From positions 1-64,000 of the forward strand of contig JAKZMJ010000005.1 of assembly GCA_030491005.1 (NCBI GenBank): a stretch of DNA of 64,000 bases, given 5' to 3'. The notes beneath the pieces are model-generated. The model searched no databases, was not told where the DNA came from, and saw only the letters and a program-made list of their open reading frames with translations. The position numbers and the translations under genes were made by a program. Below, in pieces: positions 42,596-53,680 of this stretch (its first letter is position 1; each line of letters starts with the position of its first letter). The stretch comes from Sulfurospirillum sp. Lineage in GTDB: Bacteria > Campylobacterota > Campylobacteria > Campylobacterales > Arcobacteraceae.

Positions 42596-44744
42596 CTGGA
42601 AGAACCTCTTTAACTTTTAAAACATCATTCTTCAAACCATCAACAATAATTTTACCATTTTCAATTATAATAATTCTATCAACTAATTCTAAGATAGAGG
42701 TTTTATGAGTTACAATAATAAGAGTTTTATTTGCAATAATCTTTTGCATTTTTTTAATAAATAGTTTTTCAGTTTGTTTATCCATAGCATTTGTTGGTTC
42801 ATCAAGCATTAAAATTTGTGGATTTGAAATCAATGCTCTTGCTAATGTAACTGCTTGCCTCTCACCCCCACTTAATCCTTCACCTCTCTCTCCTACAAGT
42901 AAATCATAACCAGCTTCATGTTTACCTAAAAAATCATCTAATCCAGCTATTTTAGAAACTTTTAGAACTTCTTGATCTGAAACATACTGTTCCCCAATTG
43001 TAATATTATCTTTAATCGTTCCCATAAATAAAAATGGTTCTTGAGGGACACATCCAATTGCATGTCTTAAATCAAGAGGGTCTATTTGTCTTGTATCAAC
43101 ATCATCTACTAAAATAGAGCCATTTGTTGGTTCATATAAGTTCATTATCAATTTTAATAATGTAGATTTTCCAGAACCAATTTTTCCTAAAATTGCTATT
43201 TTTTCACCTTCTTTAATGTTTAAGTTAATATCACTTAATGTTTTATGGTTTTGTTCCTTATATGAAAAGTCTACATTTTTTAATTCAATTTTACCATTTA
43301 AATGTGGTCTACTAATATATGATTTATTTTCTTTTTCAACTGGCATATTCATAATCTCATTAAGATTATCTAAAGAAAGCATGGTTTTGTCATATTTAAT
43401 AATTAACCCTACTAACTGTGATACAGGAGCAATGACTCTACCGTTTAAAATCATAGCCGCAATAATAGCACCCATAGTCATCTCACCAGCACTTGCTAAA
43501 TATACTCCTCCTGCAACTATTGCTATATTTGAAAACTGTGAAATAAATGCAGTAAAATAAGTAATACTTTGAGATAAGAAATGCCCCTTATCTGTATAAT
43601 GTATAGTTTTACTTATAGATTTTTCCCAATGAGATCTCATTCTATTTTGTGCTCTAACACTTTTTATTATTTCTAAACCAGCAACTGTTTCAATCAATGT
43701 TGTATGCTTAATCTGCTCTTCTTTAACTGCCTTTTCTATTAGTTTTTTAAGTGGTCTTTGCATATACCAAGATGTAATAAGTGATATTAAAACAGTAATA
43801 ATAGTAATATAAGCTAATGCTCCACCTATATAAAAAATAACAAATATAAAGATAAGAACAAAAGGAAAATCAACAAATGTTGCAACAGTGGCACTTGTAA
43901 AAAACTCTCTTACACTTTCATAAGATTGTAATCTACTAACAAATTGACCAGTTGATGCTGGCTTTGAGTCTAGTTTGATATTTAGTACTTGATTAAATAT
44001 TTTATTTGAAATAATAGTATCTGTTCTTTTACTTGCAATTCCTAAAAAATATGACCTAAGGACTTTTAATATAAAATCAAAACACATAACAATGCTAATA
44101 CCAATAAATAAAGCCCACATAGTATCAATTGCATTATTTGGAAGTACTCTATCATATACATTCATAGTAAATAAAGGAGTTGCTAGTATAAAAATATTAA
44201 TAAATATTGATACTATAATAACTTGCTTATAAATATTTTTATTTTTATATAAAGTGCTCACGAACCATTTTTTTGGCTCTTCTACTAAAATATCTCTTTC
44301 AATTCTATTATTAAAATTATATTCTGGTTTTATGATAATTAATCTATTTGTGTATTCTGATTTTAATTTATCTATTGAAACAATAATCTCACCATTGCTA
44401 ACTCCTGGGAAAATTACTTTTGCCGTACCTTCTTTTAAATCATAATCTAATAAAATACAAGATCTATCTTTTTCTAATAAAAGCACTGAAGGCAAGGCTA
44501 ATTTTGTAATTTTATCTATATTTCTATTTACTATTTTACTGAGTAGTCCAATATTTTGTGCCGATTGAATAAACATATCAATAGTAAATGATGTATTATG
44601 AACAGGTAAGCCAAATCTTAAAGACTCAGCAGATGTTTCTCTTTCATGATACTTTGATAGAAAAAGTAGAGATTCTAATAGAGTATCTACTTCTCTTCTA
44701 TCTTTTAAAGTATTTAATGTTTCTTTTGCCCCTGTATTATTCAA
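42585..44744 (-). CDS. T1SS ABC transporter permease/ATPase (LapB type)
   Basis: A 719-residue exporter. N-terminal C39-peptidase-like domain (about 1-140) lacks the catalytic cysteine and so only recognises substrate; a six-helix membrane domain follows (150-450), then the ATPase with Walker A GKIGSGKSTLLKL near 520, signature LSGGERQAVTLARAL near 625, and Walker B ILMLDEPTNAMD. This is the LapB/RTX exporter type that secretes giant adhesins in one step. Confidence 0.95.
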   Translation of the reverse strand: MNNTGAKETLNTLKDRREVDTLLESLLFLSKYHERETSAESLRFGLPVHNTSFTIDMFIQSAQNIGLLSKIVNRNIDKITKLALPSVLLLEKDRSCILLDYDLKEGTAKVIFPGVSNGEIIVSIDKLKSEYTNRLIIIKPEYNFNNRIERDILVEEPKKWFVSTLYKNKNIYKQVIIVSIFINIFILATPLFTMNVYDRVLPNNAIDTMWALFIGISIVMCFDFILKVLRSYFLGIASKRTDTIISNKIFNQVLNIKLDSKPASTGQFVSRLQSYESVREFFTSATVATFVDFPFVLIFIFVIFYIGGALAYITIITVLISLITSWYMQRPLKKLIEKAVKEEQIKHTTLIETVAGLEIIKSVRAQNRMRSHWEKSISKTIHYTDKGHFLSQSITYFTAFISQFSNIAIVAGGVYLASAGEMTMGAIIAAMILNGRVIAPVSQLVGLIIKYDKTMLSLDNLNEIMNMPVEKENKSYISRPHLNGKIELKNVDFSYKEQNHKTLSDINLNIKEGEKIAILGKIGSGKSTLLKLIMNLYEPTNGSILVDDVDTRQIDPLDLRHAIGCVPQEPFLFMGTIKDNITIGEQYVSDQEVLKVSKIAGLDDFLGKHEAGYDLLVGERGEGLSGGERQAVTLARALISNPQILMLDEPTNAMDKQTEKLFIKKMQKIIANKTLIIVTHKTSILELVDRIIIIENGKIIVDGLKNDVLKVKEVLPDGK

Positions 44745-44767
44745 TGATTATTTCCAAAATATAATCA

Positions 44768-46555
44768 TTAGTGGTATTTTGCATATAATAATTGATGCTT
44801 ATTAATAAAATCAACATAAGGTTTGTTTGATAAGATTTCATAATTAAAAGATTTTATTGCTTTTCTAGCTTCTTTTACTGTATTAAATACACCATATAAA
44901 ACTTTTGAACTTTGTAATTTTGAACCAAATGCAAAGGTATACGCATTTTTGCCTAAGTTATTTCTTTTTATATATTTTTTTGCATTACTCAAACCTTTTA
45001 TCGTCGCTATATTAATAGTATAAGTATTCTTAGCCGCTTGTAAAAAAGGAAGTAATAGCTTTCCTTGTTCTTTATTATCTCCATTTAAAAGTGTCTTAGA
45101 TGAAGCTAAAGTATTATTAATTTGTTTAATTTGATCTTGTAAATCTTCTGATATATTATCAGAAGTTACAGGTTCGTCTAAAAGTTCAGATAATTCTTCA
45201 TCTATATCTTTATCTTTTATGTCACTTTTTATGCTTATTACTCTTGGTTTAATATCATCACATAATTGATTTTCTTGCTTTACTATTGAATGGGTTAAAA
45301 TTGATAAGTTATACAATAAGTCATAATAATTATTCATAGCATTATATTCCATGTTAATTAAACTTTTACTTGATTGAAACAATTCCCCTTGAGCATTTAG
45401 AATATCCACAAAGGTTCTAGTTCCTGCTTCAAATTCATTTTTATATACTTCTACTATATTTACATTTGCCTCAACATATTTTTTTAAAATCTCTATTCTT
45501 TGTTTATTTTTATCAAGTCTTTTATACTGTGATGTTACATCACTAATAATGCTATTGGTGATATCTTCTAGTGTTTTTGTTTGTTCTTGTAAGAATAGTG
45601 CTTCAGTTTTTGATTTTATATAATCTCGACCTCCATTAAAAAGATTCCACGAAAAATTTAACTTTGCATAAGATTTATCACTTGTACCATTATTCCCTAG
45701 TTCTAAATCTTTGTCTTTTGTAATTTTTAATTCTAAGCTTAATCTTGGTAAAAATGTAGAATTATTTTGTGATATTTTTTCTCTTTGAGTTTTAATTTTC
45801 TCTATTTGCTCAATTATTTGATAATTTCTCAAAACAGCCATTTGTAAAGTTTCTTCTAAATTAGAAGGTAAAACTTTTTCATCAATAATTGGACGACAAG
45901 TTTTACTACTAAGAACTTCGCCTACAAGTTTTTTGTATAAAGCTTGATTTGTTTCTTGCTTATCTTGTTCTTCAATGTACTGATCACTTACATAGTTTAA
46001 TTTTGAGCTAACTTGATATGTTTCTAATACTTCTCCACTGATTTCTTCTTTATCTTTTGCTATGATTAAATTTTCTTCATTGATTTTTATCATATCACTA
46101 GTTAGTGCCAATATTTCATTTGATTGAACTAAAGATGTATACATTTTAGATGTTTGTAAAACAGTATCTTCTATGGCATTAAAACTTCTATATTGATTGC
46201 CTAAACTTTCATGCTTTACTTGTTCAACTTGACTTGGAGTTAATCCACCATCATATATTAACTGCTGTATTACAATAGAAGCATTATAACCTTTTTTTTC
46301 ACTTTTTTCTTGCTTTGTTTTCAGTGGTTTTAATGTTGCTTTTGATTTTTCAAGATAAGAAACGATATCTAAAGTTGGTAAATATTTTCCTTTTCGTTCG
46401 TCTATGTATGTTTTAAAAGCATCTTGGTTTTTTCGCTCTGCAATAACATTCGGATTTGTACTTAAAACTTTTTGTACACTGCTTCTTAAACTAGATGCAT
46501 TACTTACATAATGAAATATTAATAAGAAAATACAAATAAACTTCATTCTAAACAT
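44768..46555 (-). CDS. TolC family outer membrane protein with C-terminal SPOR-like domain
   Basis: A 595-residue outer membrane channel with signal peptide (cleavage after VSNA, about residue 19). Residues about 25-420 form the two-fold TolC repeat (RSSVQKVLSTNPNVIAERKN opening; SWNLFNGGRDYIKSKTEA; YEAGTRTFVDILNAQGELF-like stretch near 385). A linker rich in Asp and Glu leads to a SPOR-type domain in the last 75 residues (TINIATIKGLSNAKKYIK, FNTVKEARKAIKSF), as in LapE proteins. First gene of the minus-strand T1SS operon. Confidence 0.92.
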   Translation of the reverse strand: MFRMKFICIFLLIFHYVSNASSLRSSVQKVLSTNPNVIAERKNQDAFKTYIDERKGKYLPTLDIVSYLEKSKATLKPLKTKQEKSEKKGYNASIVIQQLIYDGGLTPSQVEQVKHESLGNQYRSFNAIEDTVLQTSKMYTSLVQSNEILALTSDMIKINEENLIIAKDKEEISGEVLETYQVSSKLNYVSDQYIEEQDKQETNQALYKKLVGEVLSSKTCRPIIDEKVLPSNLEETLQMAVLRNYQIIEQIEKIKTQREKISQNNSTFLPRLSLELKITKDKDLELGNNGTSDKSYAKLNFSWNLFNGGRDYIKSKTEALFLQEQTKTLEDITNSIISDVTSQYKRLDKNKQRIEILKKYVEANVNIVEVYKNEFEAGTRTFVDILNAQGELFQSSKSLINMEYNAMNNYYDLLYNLSILTHSIVKQENQLCDDIKPRVISIKSDIKDKDIDEELSELLDEPVTSDNISEDLQDQIKQINNTLASSKTLLNGDNKEQGKLLLPFLQAAKNTYTINIATIKGLSNAKKYIKRNNLGKNAYTFAFGSKLQSSKVLYGVFNTVKEARKAIKSFNYEILSNKPYVDFINKHQLLYAKYH

Positions 46556-46641
46556 ATTTTTCCTTTGATTTACTGTTTATATCAATTTTTTGTTATAATT
46601 TAACAATATTAAATTGATAATAACATATAAAAAGGTAAAAG

Positions 46642-47367
46642 ATGATTAATTATAGTACAAATAATAATCAAAATTACGAAAATATTCTAAAACACTTAAA
46701 TATCTTATACATAGAAGATGAAAAAAATATAAGAAATAATATAAGTAAAACATTAGAAATGTTCGTAAATAATGTTTTTTCTTTTGAAGACACAAGGAAT
46801 ATAGATGTAATATTTAAGAATAAAAGAATTGATATCATTATTACTGATATTAATTTACCATATAAAGATGGCATAACATTTGCACAAGAGATAAGACAAT
46901 TTGATTCAAATATACCAATTATATTGTTAACTGCATACACAGATACAAAATATCTACTTGAAGCTACCAAGTTAAAATTAATAGATTATCTAACAAAACC
47001 TATTGATTTTAAAACTCTTCAAAAAGCATTGCATAATTGTGTAAAAGATATAATAAAAAATGCAAGATATATAATAGAATTTTCTAATAATATTTCTTAT
47101 AATGTTTTAAACAAAGAATTGTTTAATGCAAAAAATCAAGAAGAATTATCTTTAAGCACTAAAGAATTATCTTTATTAGAGTATTTTATTAAACATCATA
47201 ATAGAGTAATAAGCCACGAAGAAATTAAAAACAATATATGGAGTGATGATATAGATTATGCTAGTGATGCTGCTTTAAAAAATATTTTAACTAAACTTAG
47301 AAAAAAAATTGGCAAAAATACGATTACAAATATTTCAGGTATTGGCTTTAAAATACATATTTTATAA
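46642..47367 (+). CDS. Response regulator (receiver plus winged-helix DNA-binding domain)
   Basis: A 241-residue regulator. Receiver domain: LNILYIEDEKN (acidic pair), IIITDINLPYKDGIT with the phosphorylated Asp near residue 74, ILLTAYTD and LTKPID (Lys). The C-terminal domain (about 165-241) is of the OmpR winged-helix type (LSTKELSLLEYFIKHHNRVISHEEI). Divergent from tolC, with 86 bp between, so it is well placed to control the T1SS-adhesin operon with the kinase at 38223. An insertion sequence lies 18 bp after its stop. Confidence 0.93.
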   Translation: MINYSTNNNQNYENILKHLNILYIEDEKNIRNNISKTLEMFVNNVFSFEDTRNIDVIFKNKRIDIIITDINLPYKDGITFAQEIRQFDSNIPIILLTAYTDTKYLLEATKLKLIDYLTKPIDFKTLQKALHNCVKDIIKNARYIIEFSNNISYNVLNKELFNAKNQEELSLSTKELSLLEYFIKHHNRVISHEEIKNNIWSDDIDYASDAALKNILTKLRKKIGKNTITNISGIGFKIHIL

Positions 47368-47393
47368 AAAACTCATATATTTACTCACTCTTC

Positions 47394-48941
47394 CAGCAAT
47401 TCTAAGTGAAAATTTATATAGCTAAAATCTTCCAAAATAATATCAAAAATCACTACTAAGCAAATTCACTAAAACCCTTTATTTAAAGGCTTTATCAAGC
47501 TTTTTAATACCTAATTTTAGCTATAATATATCCTATAAAAGCCCATAAACAGGAGTGTTTAAACAAATGAGACAGACAAATATTTTCGATTTTTTAATAG
47601 AATCATTTACAGATAATATATCAAATATAGAAGATACTAGAAAACAAAGAACAAATCTAGTTTATAGTTTAAAAGATATTATATTATCAGCATTTAGTGT
47701 ATTTTATTTTCAAAATAAATCTTGCTTAAGTTTTCAAAGGGATATTGATACAAGAAAAGGTATCAGTAATGCACAAACTATGTTTGGAATATCTGATATA
47801 CCAAGTGATAATCATATACGAAACATGTTGGATAAAATAACACCCAATAGTTTTAAAAAAGTATATGAAATAATACTTGATAAGTTAAGAGATATAGGAA
47901 TATTAGATAAATTTTATTTTAAAGATGATTATATGCTTGTAGCATTAGATGGTACTCATTATCATTCAAGTAAAAATATATCTTGTAAATGTTGTCAAAG
48001 TAAAACTAATAGTGATACAGGTGAAGTACATTACTATCATAGTGTTATAACTCCAACAATAGTACATCCTGATATAAAAAAAGTTATACCATTGATGCAA
48101 GAGTTTATATCAAATAATGATGGTAAAGATAAACAAGATTGTGAAGTAAATGCTTCTAAAAGATGGCTAGATAGTTTTAATAATCCAACTAATAAAAAAC
48201 TTATTATTTTAGGTGATGATTTATATTCAAGAGAACCTATGATAAAAAAAGTATTAGATAAGAGCCATTCATATATATTTGTAGCTAAACCAACATCACA
48301 TAAATACTTATATGAACAAATAGAAATGATAAAAAATCTAAATACTATTGATACAAAAATAATATCCAAAATGATTAATGGTAAAAAGCAAATTTTTACA
48401 TATAACTATATTAATAATTTAGCAATTAAAAATCCACAAGGAGATACACAACATCCACCACAAGAAGTAAACTGGTGTGAAGTTATAGTTACTAATGCTA
48501 CGGGTAAGAAACTATATCATAATAGCTTTGTTACTGATATATCTTTGAATGTAAATAATGTTATAGATATAGCAACAGCAGGACGAAGTAGATGGAAAAT
48601 CGAAAATGAAAATAACAATACTTTAAAAACTAAAGGCTATCATTTAGATCACAACTTTGGTCATGGAAAAGAAAATCTATCTAAAACACTTTGTAGCCTT
48701 AATATATTAGCTTTCTTATTTCATACAGTACAAGAACTTGATGATGATTTATATATGGAACTTCGTGATAATATTGGTAACAGAGAAGAGTTCTTTGTAG
48801 GTATTAATTTTTTAACAACAATGTTTAATTTTAAAAGCTTTAATAAAATGTTGGAATATATACTTATTGCTCGCCAGACCGAAGAGAATGTAGATATGAA
48901 AGGATATATTATGTAGTTTTATTTTTGGGTTAGAATTGCTG
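47394..48941 (+). mobile_element. Intact insertion sequence with 9-bp target duplication
   Basis: Ends are inverted repeats: CAGCAATTCTAA at 47394-47405 and TTAGAATTGCTG at 48930-48941. The flanks are a direct repeat, TCACTCTTC (47385-47393 and 48942-48950), which is the target duplication. The element is 1,548 bp and has one transposase gene. The intact duplication and gene point to a recent insertion between the response regulator and rimO. Confidence 0.92.
47567..48916 (+). CDS. DDE transposase (IS4-superfamily-like, family not assigned)
   Basis: About 449 residues. Start taken at the ATG at 47567, preceded by CAGGAG; a GTG at 47555 lies on top of that site. The acidic triad is plausible as ALDGTHYHSSKN near residue 130 (first Asp), IILGDDLYSREPM near 218 (second Asp), and RWKIENENNNTLKTKGYHLDHNFGHG near 345 (Glu, Y-R-E-K-like region). 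N-terminal DUF4372-like helix region. Catalyses cut-and-paste movement of its own IS. Exact IS family would need an ISfinder comparison. Confidence 0.85.
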   Translation: MRQTNIFDFLIESFTDNISNIEDTRKQRTNLVYSLKDIILSAFSVFYFQNKSCLSFQRDIDTRKGISNAQTMFGISDIPSDNHIRNMLDKITPNSFKKVYEIILDKLRDIGILDKFYFKDDYMLVALDGTHYHSSKNISCKCCQSKTNSDTGEVHYYHSVITPTIVHPDIKKVIPLMQEFISNNDGKDKQDCEVNASKRWLDSFNNPTNKKLIILGDDLYSREPMIKKVLDKSHSYIFVAKPTSHKYLYEQIEMIKNLNTIDTKIISKMINGKKQIFTYNYINNLAIKNPQGDTQHPPQEVNWCEVIVTNATGKKLYHNSFVTDISLNVNNVIDIATAGRSRWKIENENNNTLKTKGYHLDHNFGHGKENLSKTLCSLNILAFLFHTVQELDDDLYMELRDNIGNREEFFVGINFLTTMFNFKSFNKMLEYILIARQTEENVDMKGYIM

Positions 48942-49009
48942 TCACTCTTCATATTGTATTGCTTTTCACTATAGTATTATGTTAAAATTTCAAAAATATT
49001 AGGTTATAG

Positions 49010-50347
49010 ATGAAATTATTTACACAACACAAGAAAACTTTACATTTAGTATCTTTAGGCTGTACGAAAAACTTAGTTGATTCAGAAGTAATGTTAAATA
49101 AATTACAAGATTACAAATTAATAGATGATGCAAATATTGCTGATGTAATTATTGTAAATACTTGTGGATTTATTTCTAGTGCTAAAGAAGAAAGTATAAA
49201 TACAATTCTTGATTTACACAGCCTTAGAAAAAAAGATTCCATCTTAGTAATGGCAGGGTGCTTGAGCCAAAGGTATCAAGAAGAGCTTCAAAGTGAGTTA
49301 AGTGAAGTTGATATTTTTACAGGTGTGGGTGATTATTCACAAATAGATAAACTTTTAGAAGAAAAAAAATCAAAGTTTTCAAATAAGGTTTTTTTAGCAT
49401 CGCACAATAACAATAGAGTTATAACATCATCAAATTATCATGCTTATATAAAGATAAGTGAAGGCTGTAATCAAACTTGCTCCTTTTGTGCAATTCCTAG
49501 TTTTAAAGGAAAGCTTTATTCAAGAACATTATCTTCTATAGTAAAAGAAATTAAGATTTTAATTTCTAAAGGATATGTTGATTTTACCTTTGTATCACAA
49601 GATTCTTCATCTTTTTTAAAAGATTTAAATATAAAAGATGGTTTAGAAAAGTTAATAGATGAAGTTGATTTAATAAAAGGCATTAAAAGTGCAAGAATTT
49701 TATACCTCTATCCAACAACAACAAAACTGTCTTTAATCTCTAAGATTGCAGACTCTTTAATTTTTGAAAACTATTTTGATATGCCTTTACAGCATATATC
49801 TCCTAAAATGTTAAAACTTATGAAAAGAGGCAAGGGAGTTGAAAAATTAAATGAATTAATGCAAAGTATGAAAAATGTTGAAAATTCTTTTGTACGAACA
49901 ACATTTATTGTAGGGCATCCCCAAGAGAGCCAAGAAGATTTTGAAACTTTGTGCAAATATGTACAAGATTTTAAATTTGATAGAGCAAATGTATTTTCTT
50001 ATTCAGATGAAGAAGATACAGATGCTTTTTTAAATAAAAATAAAATACCACAAAATATAATAGATAAAAGAGCTGATATTTTAGGTGAAATAATCAAAAG
50101 AAATACTCTTTTATCTTTAGAAAATGAACTAAATAAAGAATGTAAGGTATATATAGACAAACCAAGTGATGAGCATGAATATTTATTAAGTGCAAGAAAA
50201 ACACTTTGGGCTCCTGATATTGATGGAGAAATTTATATAAATGATAATAGCACAGGAGCTACACTAAAATTTGGGCAAAGATATAAAGTAAAAATAACAC
50301 AAGTATTAGGAGATAAGCTTTTAGCTACTGCTCTTGAGTTATGCTAA
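49010..50347 (+). CDS. rimO: Ribosomal protein uS12 methylthiotransferase RimO
   Basis: A 445-residue radical-SAM enzyme adding a methylthio group to an aspartate of ribosomal protein S12. N-terminal UPF0004 domain: HLVSLGCTKNLVDSEVM and NTCGFISSAKEESI (two of three cluster Cys), MAGCLSQRY (third). Radical SAM site: SEGCNQTCSFCAIPSFKGK near residue 150. C-terminal TRAM domain from about 375. CTKNLVDSE distinguishes RimO from MiaB. First gene of an overlapping operon with tilS and uvrB. Confidence 0.95.
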   Translation: MKLFTQHKKTLHLVSLGCTKNLVDSEVMLNKLQDYKLIDDANIADVIIVNTCGFISSAKEESINTILDLHSLRKKDSILVMAGCLSQRYQEELQSELSEVDIFTGVGDYSQIDKLLEEKKSKFSNKVFLASHNNNRVITSSNYHAYIKISEGCNQTCSFCAIPSFKGKLYSRTLSSIVKEIKILISKGYVDFTFVSQDSSSFLKDLNIKDGLEKLIDEVDLIKGIKSARILYLYPTTTKLSLISKIADSLIFENYFDMPLQHISPKMLKLMKRGKGVEKLNELMQSMKNVENSFVRTTFIVGHPQESQEDFETLCKYVQDFKFDRANVFSYSDEEDTDAFLNKNKIPQNIIDKRADILGEIIKRNTLLSLENELNKECKVYIDKPSDEHEYLLSARKTLWAPDIDGEIYINDNSTGATLKFGQRYKVKITQVLGDKLLATALELC

Positions 50348-51369
50348 AAAATTTAAACAATCTTAGAGAGTCCAAAAACCTTTTAGCTTTTTCAGCAGGT
50401 ATTGATTCAACTGCACTTTTTTTTCTTCTTTTAAAAGAAGATATTTCTTTTGATATAGCACTTGTTAATTATAATATAAGAACACAAGCAAAAGAAGAAG
50501 TAAAATATGCCCAAGAATTAGCTATAAAATATAATAAAAAATGTTTTATAAAAGATGTATATTTAAAAGATTCTAATTTTGAAAAAAATGCAAGAGATAT
50601 ACGATATAGTTTTTTTGAAGAACTTATTTCACAATATTCTTATACTTCTTTACTAACAGCCCATCAATTAGATGATAGTTTTGAATGGTTTTTAATGCAG
50701 TTAAGCAAAGGGGCAGGCTTGGCTGAGCTTCTAGGTTTTCAAGCTTTATCTTCAAGAAAAAATTATACCTTATATAAACCATTATTACATAAATCAAAAC
50801 AAGAATTAAAATCTTTCCTAGATAAAAATAAAATAAAATATTTTATTGATAGTTCAAACTTCGATACAAAATTTACAAGAAATAAAATGCGACATAATTT
50901 TTCAAATAAGTTTTTAAAAGAATATAAAAATGGAATATTAAAATCTTTTGAATACCTAAATAATGATTTGAATTCTTTAAATATTAATACAAATCATATT
51001 ATAAAAGAAAAAAAACTAGAACTTTTTAAAACAAACGAAGATGATAATTTAAATATTAGAGTCATTGATAAAAATTTAAAACAAAGAGGTTTTTTAATAT
51101 CAAAAAAACAAAGAGATGAAATCCTTAAACAAAGAAAAGTAGTAATCTCTCATAAAATAGCCATTTGTATAACAAAAACTTATATTTGGATTTGTCCATA
51201 TACAAATCAAATAATGAATAAAGAATTTAAAGAAAAATGCAGACTTCTTAAAATACCTTCAAATATAAGAGCATATATATACAAAAAAGATATTTTAGAT
51301 AAACTTATAGTCTTAGAGAAACAAGCAATATTAGTAAATAAATCAGTAAATAAAGATGAGATTTTATGA
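50341..51369 (+). CDS. tilS: tRNA(Ile)-lysidine synthetase TilS
   Basis: A 342-residue ATP pyrophosphatase that changes C34 of the CAU-anticodon tRNA-Ile to lysidine. P-loop [17 protein letters not shown] near residues 15-31 (SAGIDS in place of SGGxDS), [26 protein letters not shown] near 105 and the RNKMRHNF motif near 180 are present. Overlaps rimO by 7 bp and uvrB by 4 bp. Confidence 0.95.
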   Translation: MLKNLNNLRESKNLLAFSAGIDSTALFFLLLKEDISFDIALVNYNIRTQAKEEVKYAQELAIKYNKKCFIKDVYLKDSNFEKNARDIRYSFFEELISQYSYTSLLTAHQLDDSFEWFLMQLSKGAGLAELLGFQALSSRKNYTLYKPLLHKSKQELKSFLDKNKIKYFIDSSNFDTKFTRNKMRHNFSNKFLKEYKNGILKSFEYLNNDLNSLNINTNHIIKEKKLELFKTNEDDNLNIRVIDKNLKQRGFLISKKQRDEILKQRKVVISHKIAICITKTYIWICPYTNQIMNKEFKEKCRLLKIPSNIRAYIYKKDILDKLIVLEKQAILVNKSVNKDEIL

Positions 51370-53339
51370 CAAAATTTAAAATTGTAAGTGACTATTCACC
51401 AGCTGGTGATCAGCCAGAGGCTATAAAAAAGTTAAGTGATTCAATATTAAGTGGTAATCAATACAATACTCTAAAAGGTGTAACAGGTTCTGGTAAAACT
51501 TATACTATGGCTAAAGTTATTGAAAAAACACAAAAACCAACTTTGATTATGACTCATAATAAAACACTAGCAGCTCAGTTATATTCAGAGTTTAAGCAGT
51601 TTTTTCCAAATAACCATGTTGAATATTTTATCTCTTATTATGATTATTATCAACCAGAAGCTTATATACCAAGAAGTGATTTGTTTATTGAAAAAGACAG
51701 CTCAATTAATGAAGAATTAGAAAGATTAAGACTTTCAACAACATCTTCACTTTTATCTTTTGATGATGTTATTGTTGTAGCTTCTGTATCTGCAAATTAT
51801 GGTTTAGGAAATCCAGAAGAATATAAAAAAATGGTTCAAAAACTTGAAGTAGGTTTTGAATACTCCCAAAGAACTCTTTTACTTAAACTTGTAGAAATGG
51901 GTTATAAAAGAAATGATAAATTTTTTGATAGAAGTGATTTTAGGGTAAATGGTGATGTGATTGATATTTATCCAGCTTACTATGAAGATGAATATATAAG
52001 AGTTGAGTTTTTTACTGATGAGGTTGAGTCAATTACAAAACATCAATATTTGACAAATAGTAAAAATCAAAGTTTACAAGAAGTTACTATTTATTCAGTT
52101 AATCCTTTTGTTGTATCAAATGATAAATTAGCAATTGCTGTTAAATTAATAGAAGAAGAATTAGCTCTTCGCTTGGCTTTTTTAAAAAAAGAAGAAAGGT
52201 TGGTTGAGCATCAACGATTAAAACAAAGAGTTGAATTTGATTTGGAGATGATTGAGGGTACTGGTATGTGTAAAGGTATTGAGAATTATGCACGATATTT
52301 AACAGGACAAGCAGCAGGGGAAACACCATACTCTTTGATGAATTACTTTGAACAAATAGGAAGAGACTTTTTATTAATTGTTGATGAATCTCATGTATCC
52401 TTGCCTCAATTTAGAGGAATGCACGCAGCTGATCGAAGTAGAAAAGAAACTTTAGTAGAATATGGGTTTAGACTTCCATCTGCTTTAGATAATAGACCTT
52501 TAAAATTTGAAGAGTTTATAAAAAAAGCTCCAAGCTTTTTATTCGTAAGTGCAACTCCAAATGAACTTGAACTTGATTTAAGCTCCCAAATAGCTGAACA
52601 AGTTATACGACCAACTGGACTTTTAGATCCCACAATTGAAATAACGGATTCAGAATTTCAAGTTGAAAAACTGCATGATGAGATAAAAAAAGTAGCTTTA
52701 AAAAATGAAAGAATATTAGTAACTGTATTAACTAAAAAGATGGCAGAAGAGTTAACTTCTTATTATGCTGATTTAGGAATTAAAATTCGATATATGCACA
52801 GTGATATAGATGCTATTCAGAGAAATCAAATTATTAGAGAGCTAAGGCTAGGTGAGTTTGATGTACTTGTTGGCATTAACTTATTAAGAGAAGGCTTAGA
52901 TATTCCAGAAACTTCACTTGTAGCCATTTTAGATGCAGATAAAGAAGGATTTTTAAGAAGTAAAACTTCACTAATTCAAACCATGGGAAGAGCAGCAAGA
53001 CATGAAAATGGAAGAGTTATATTGTTTGCAAAAAGAATTACAGCTTCCATGCAATTTGCAATTGATGAAACAAATAGAAAAAGAAAGATACAAGAAGCTC
53101 ATAATAAAAAACATGGAATTACTCCAAGAAGTACAAAAAGAAAGTTAGATGGTAGCTTGAAACTAGAAGAATATGATGACTTAGCATGGAAAAAAGTAAA
53201 AATAGAAAAAATGCCAGCAAGTGAGAGAAAGAAAATTTTAATTGAATTAAATATAAAAATGAAAAAAGCAGCCCATGATTTACAATTTGAAGAGGCTATA
53301 AGATTAAGAGATGAAATAGAAAAGATTAAAAAAATATAG
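51366..53339 (+). CDS. uvrB: Excinuclease ABC subunit UvrB
   Basis: A 657-residue DNA repair helicase, full length. Walker [16 protein letters not shown] near residue 38; beta-hairpin region [21 protein letters not shown] near 93; [13 protein letters not shown] near 338 (Walker B-like); [15 protein letters not shown] near 540 (motif VI); UVR domain at the C-terminus ([19 protein letters not shown]). Acts with UvrA and UvrC in nucleotide excision repair. Last of the rimO-tilS-uvrB operon. Confidence 0.98.
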   Translation: MTKFKIVSDYSPAGDQPEAIKKLSDSILSGNQYNTLKGVTGSGKTYTMAKVIEKTQKPTLIMTHNKTLAAQLYSEFKQFFPNNHVEYFISYYDYYQPEAYIPRSDLFIEKDSSINEELERLRLSTTSSLLSFDDVIVVASVSANYGLGNPEEYKKMVQKLEVGFEYSQRTLLLKLVEMGYKRNDKFFDRSDFRVNGDVIDIYPAYYEDEYIRVEFFTDEVESITKHQYLTNSKNQSLQEVTIYSVNPFVVSNDKLAIAVKLIEEELALRLAFLKKEERLVEHQRLKQRVEFDLEMIEGTGMCKGIENYARYLTGQAAGETPYSLMNYFEQIGRDFLLIVDESHVSLPQFRGMHAADRSRKETLVEYGFRLPSALDNRPLKFEEFIKKAPSFLFVSATPNELELDLSSQIAEQVIRPTGLLDPTIEITDSEFQVEKLHDEIKKVALKNERILVTVLTKKMAEELTSYYADLGIKIRYMHSDIDAIQRNQIIRELRLGEFDVLVGINLLREGLDIPETSLVAILDADKEGFLRSKTSLIQTMGRAARHENGRVILFAKRITASMQFAIDETNRKRKIQEAHNKKHGITPRSTKRKLDGSLKLEEYDDLAWKKVKIEKMPASERKKILIELNIKMKKAAHDLQFEEAIRLRDEIEKIKKI

Positions 53340-53400
53340 TTTTATATTTAGCAGATATTGCTTTACATATATGGAAATGGAATAAATAGGAGCAAATAAT

Positions 53401-53670
53401 ATGGCAATAATTTCAATGTTTTACGGAATAATAGTATCAATGTTCTATTTTGACAACAAACAACACAAAACTCCACATATACATGTAAAATATCAAGGTG
53501 AAGAAGTAGTATTTTCAATACCTGATGGAAAAATATTAAATGGTACAATGAAAACGAATAAAAGAAAATTAGTTGAAGCATGAATTTTAATTCATGAAGA
53601 TGAATTAATGGCAGATTGGGAATTAGCAATTAGTGGTGAAGAAATATTTAAAATTGACCCTTTAAAATAG
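53401..53670 (+). pseudogene. DUF4160 protein with in-frame stop
   Basis: Begins MAIISMFYGIIVSMFYFDN and has TPHIHVKYQGEEVVFSIPDG, the DUF4160 signature. At 53581-53583 the frame has TGA where family members have a tryptophan codon (VEA-stop-ILIHEDEL), after which the same frame continues ELMADWELAISGEEIFKIDPLK to the stop at 53668-53670. A single G-to-A change of TGG explains it. Normal length would be 89 residues. Followed 11 bp later by DUF2442, the usual partner. Confidence 0.85.
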
Positions 53671-53680
53671 GAGGTATAAA

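Noticed and set aside
53581-53583. Selenocysteine codon in the DUF4160 gene
   Set aside because: No SECIS-like hairpin was recognised after the TGA and the family position is a Trp, so a point mutation is simpler.
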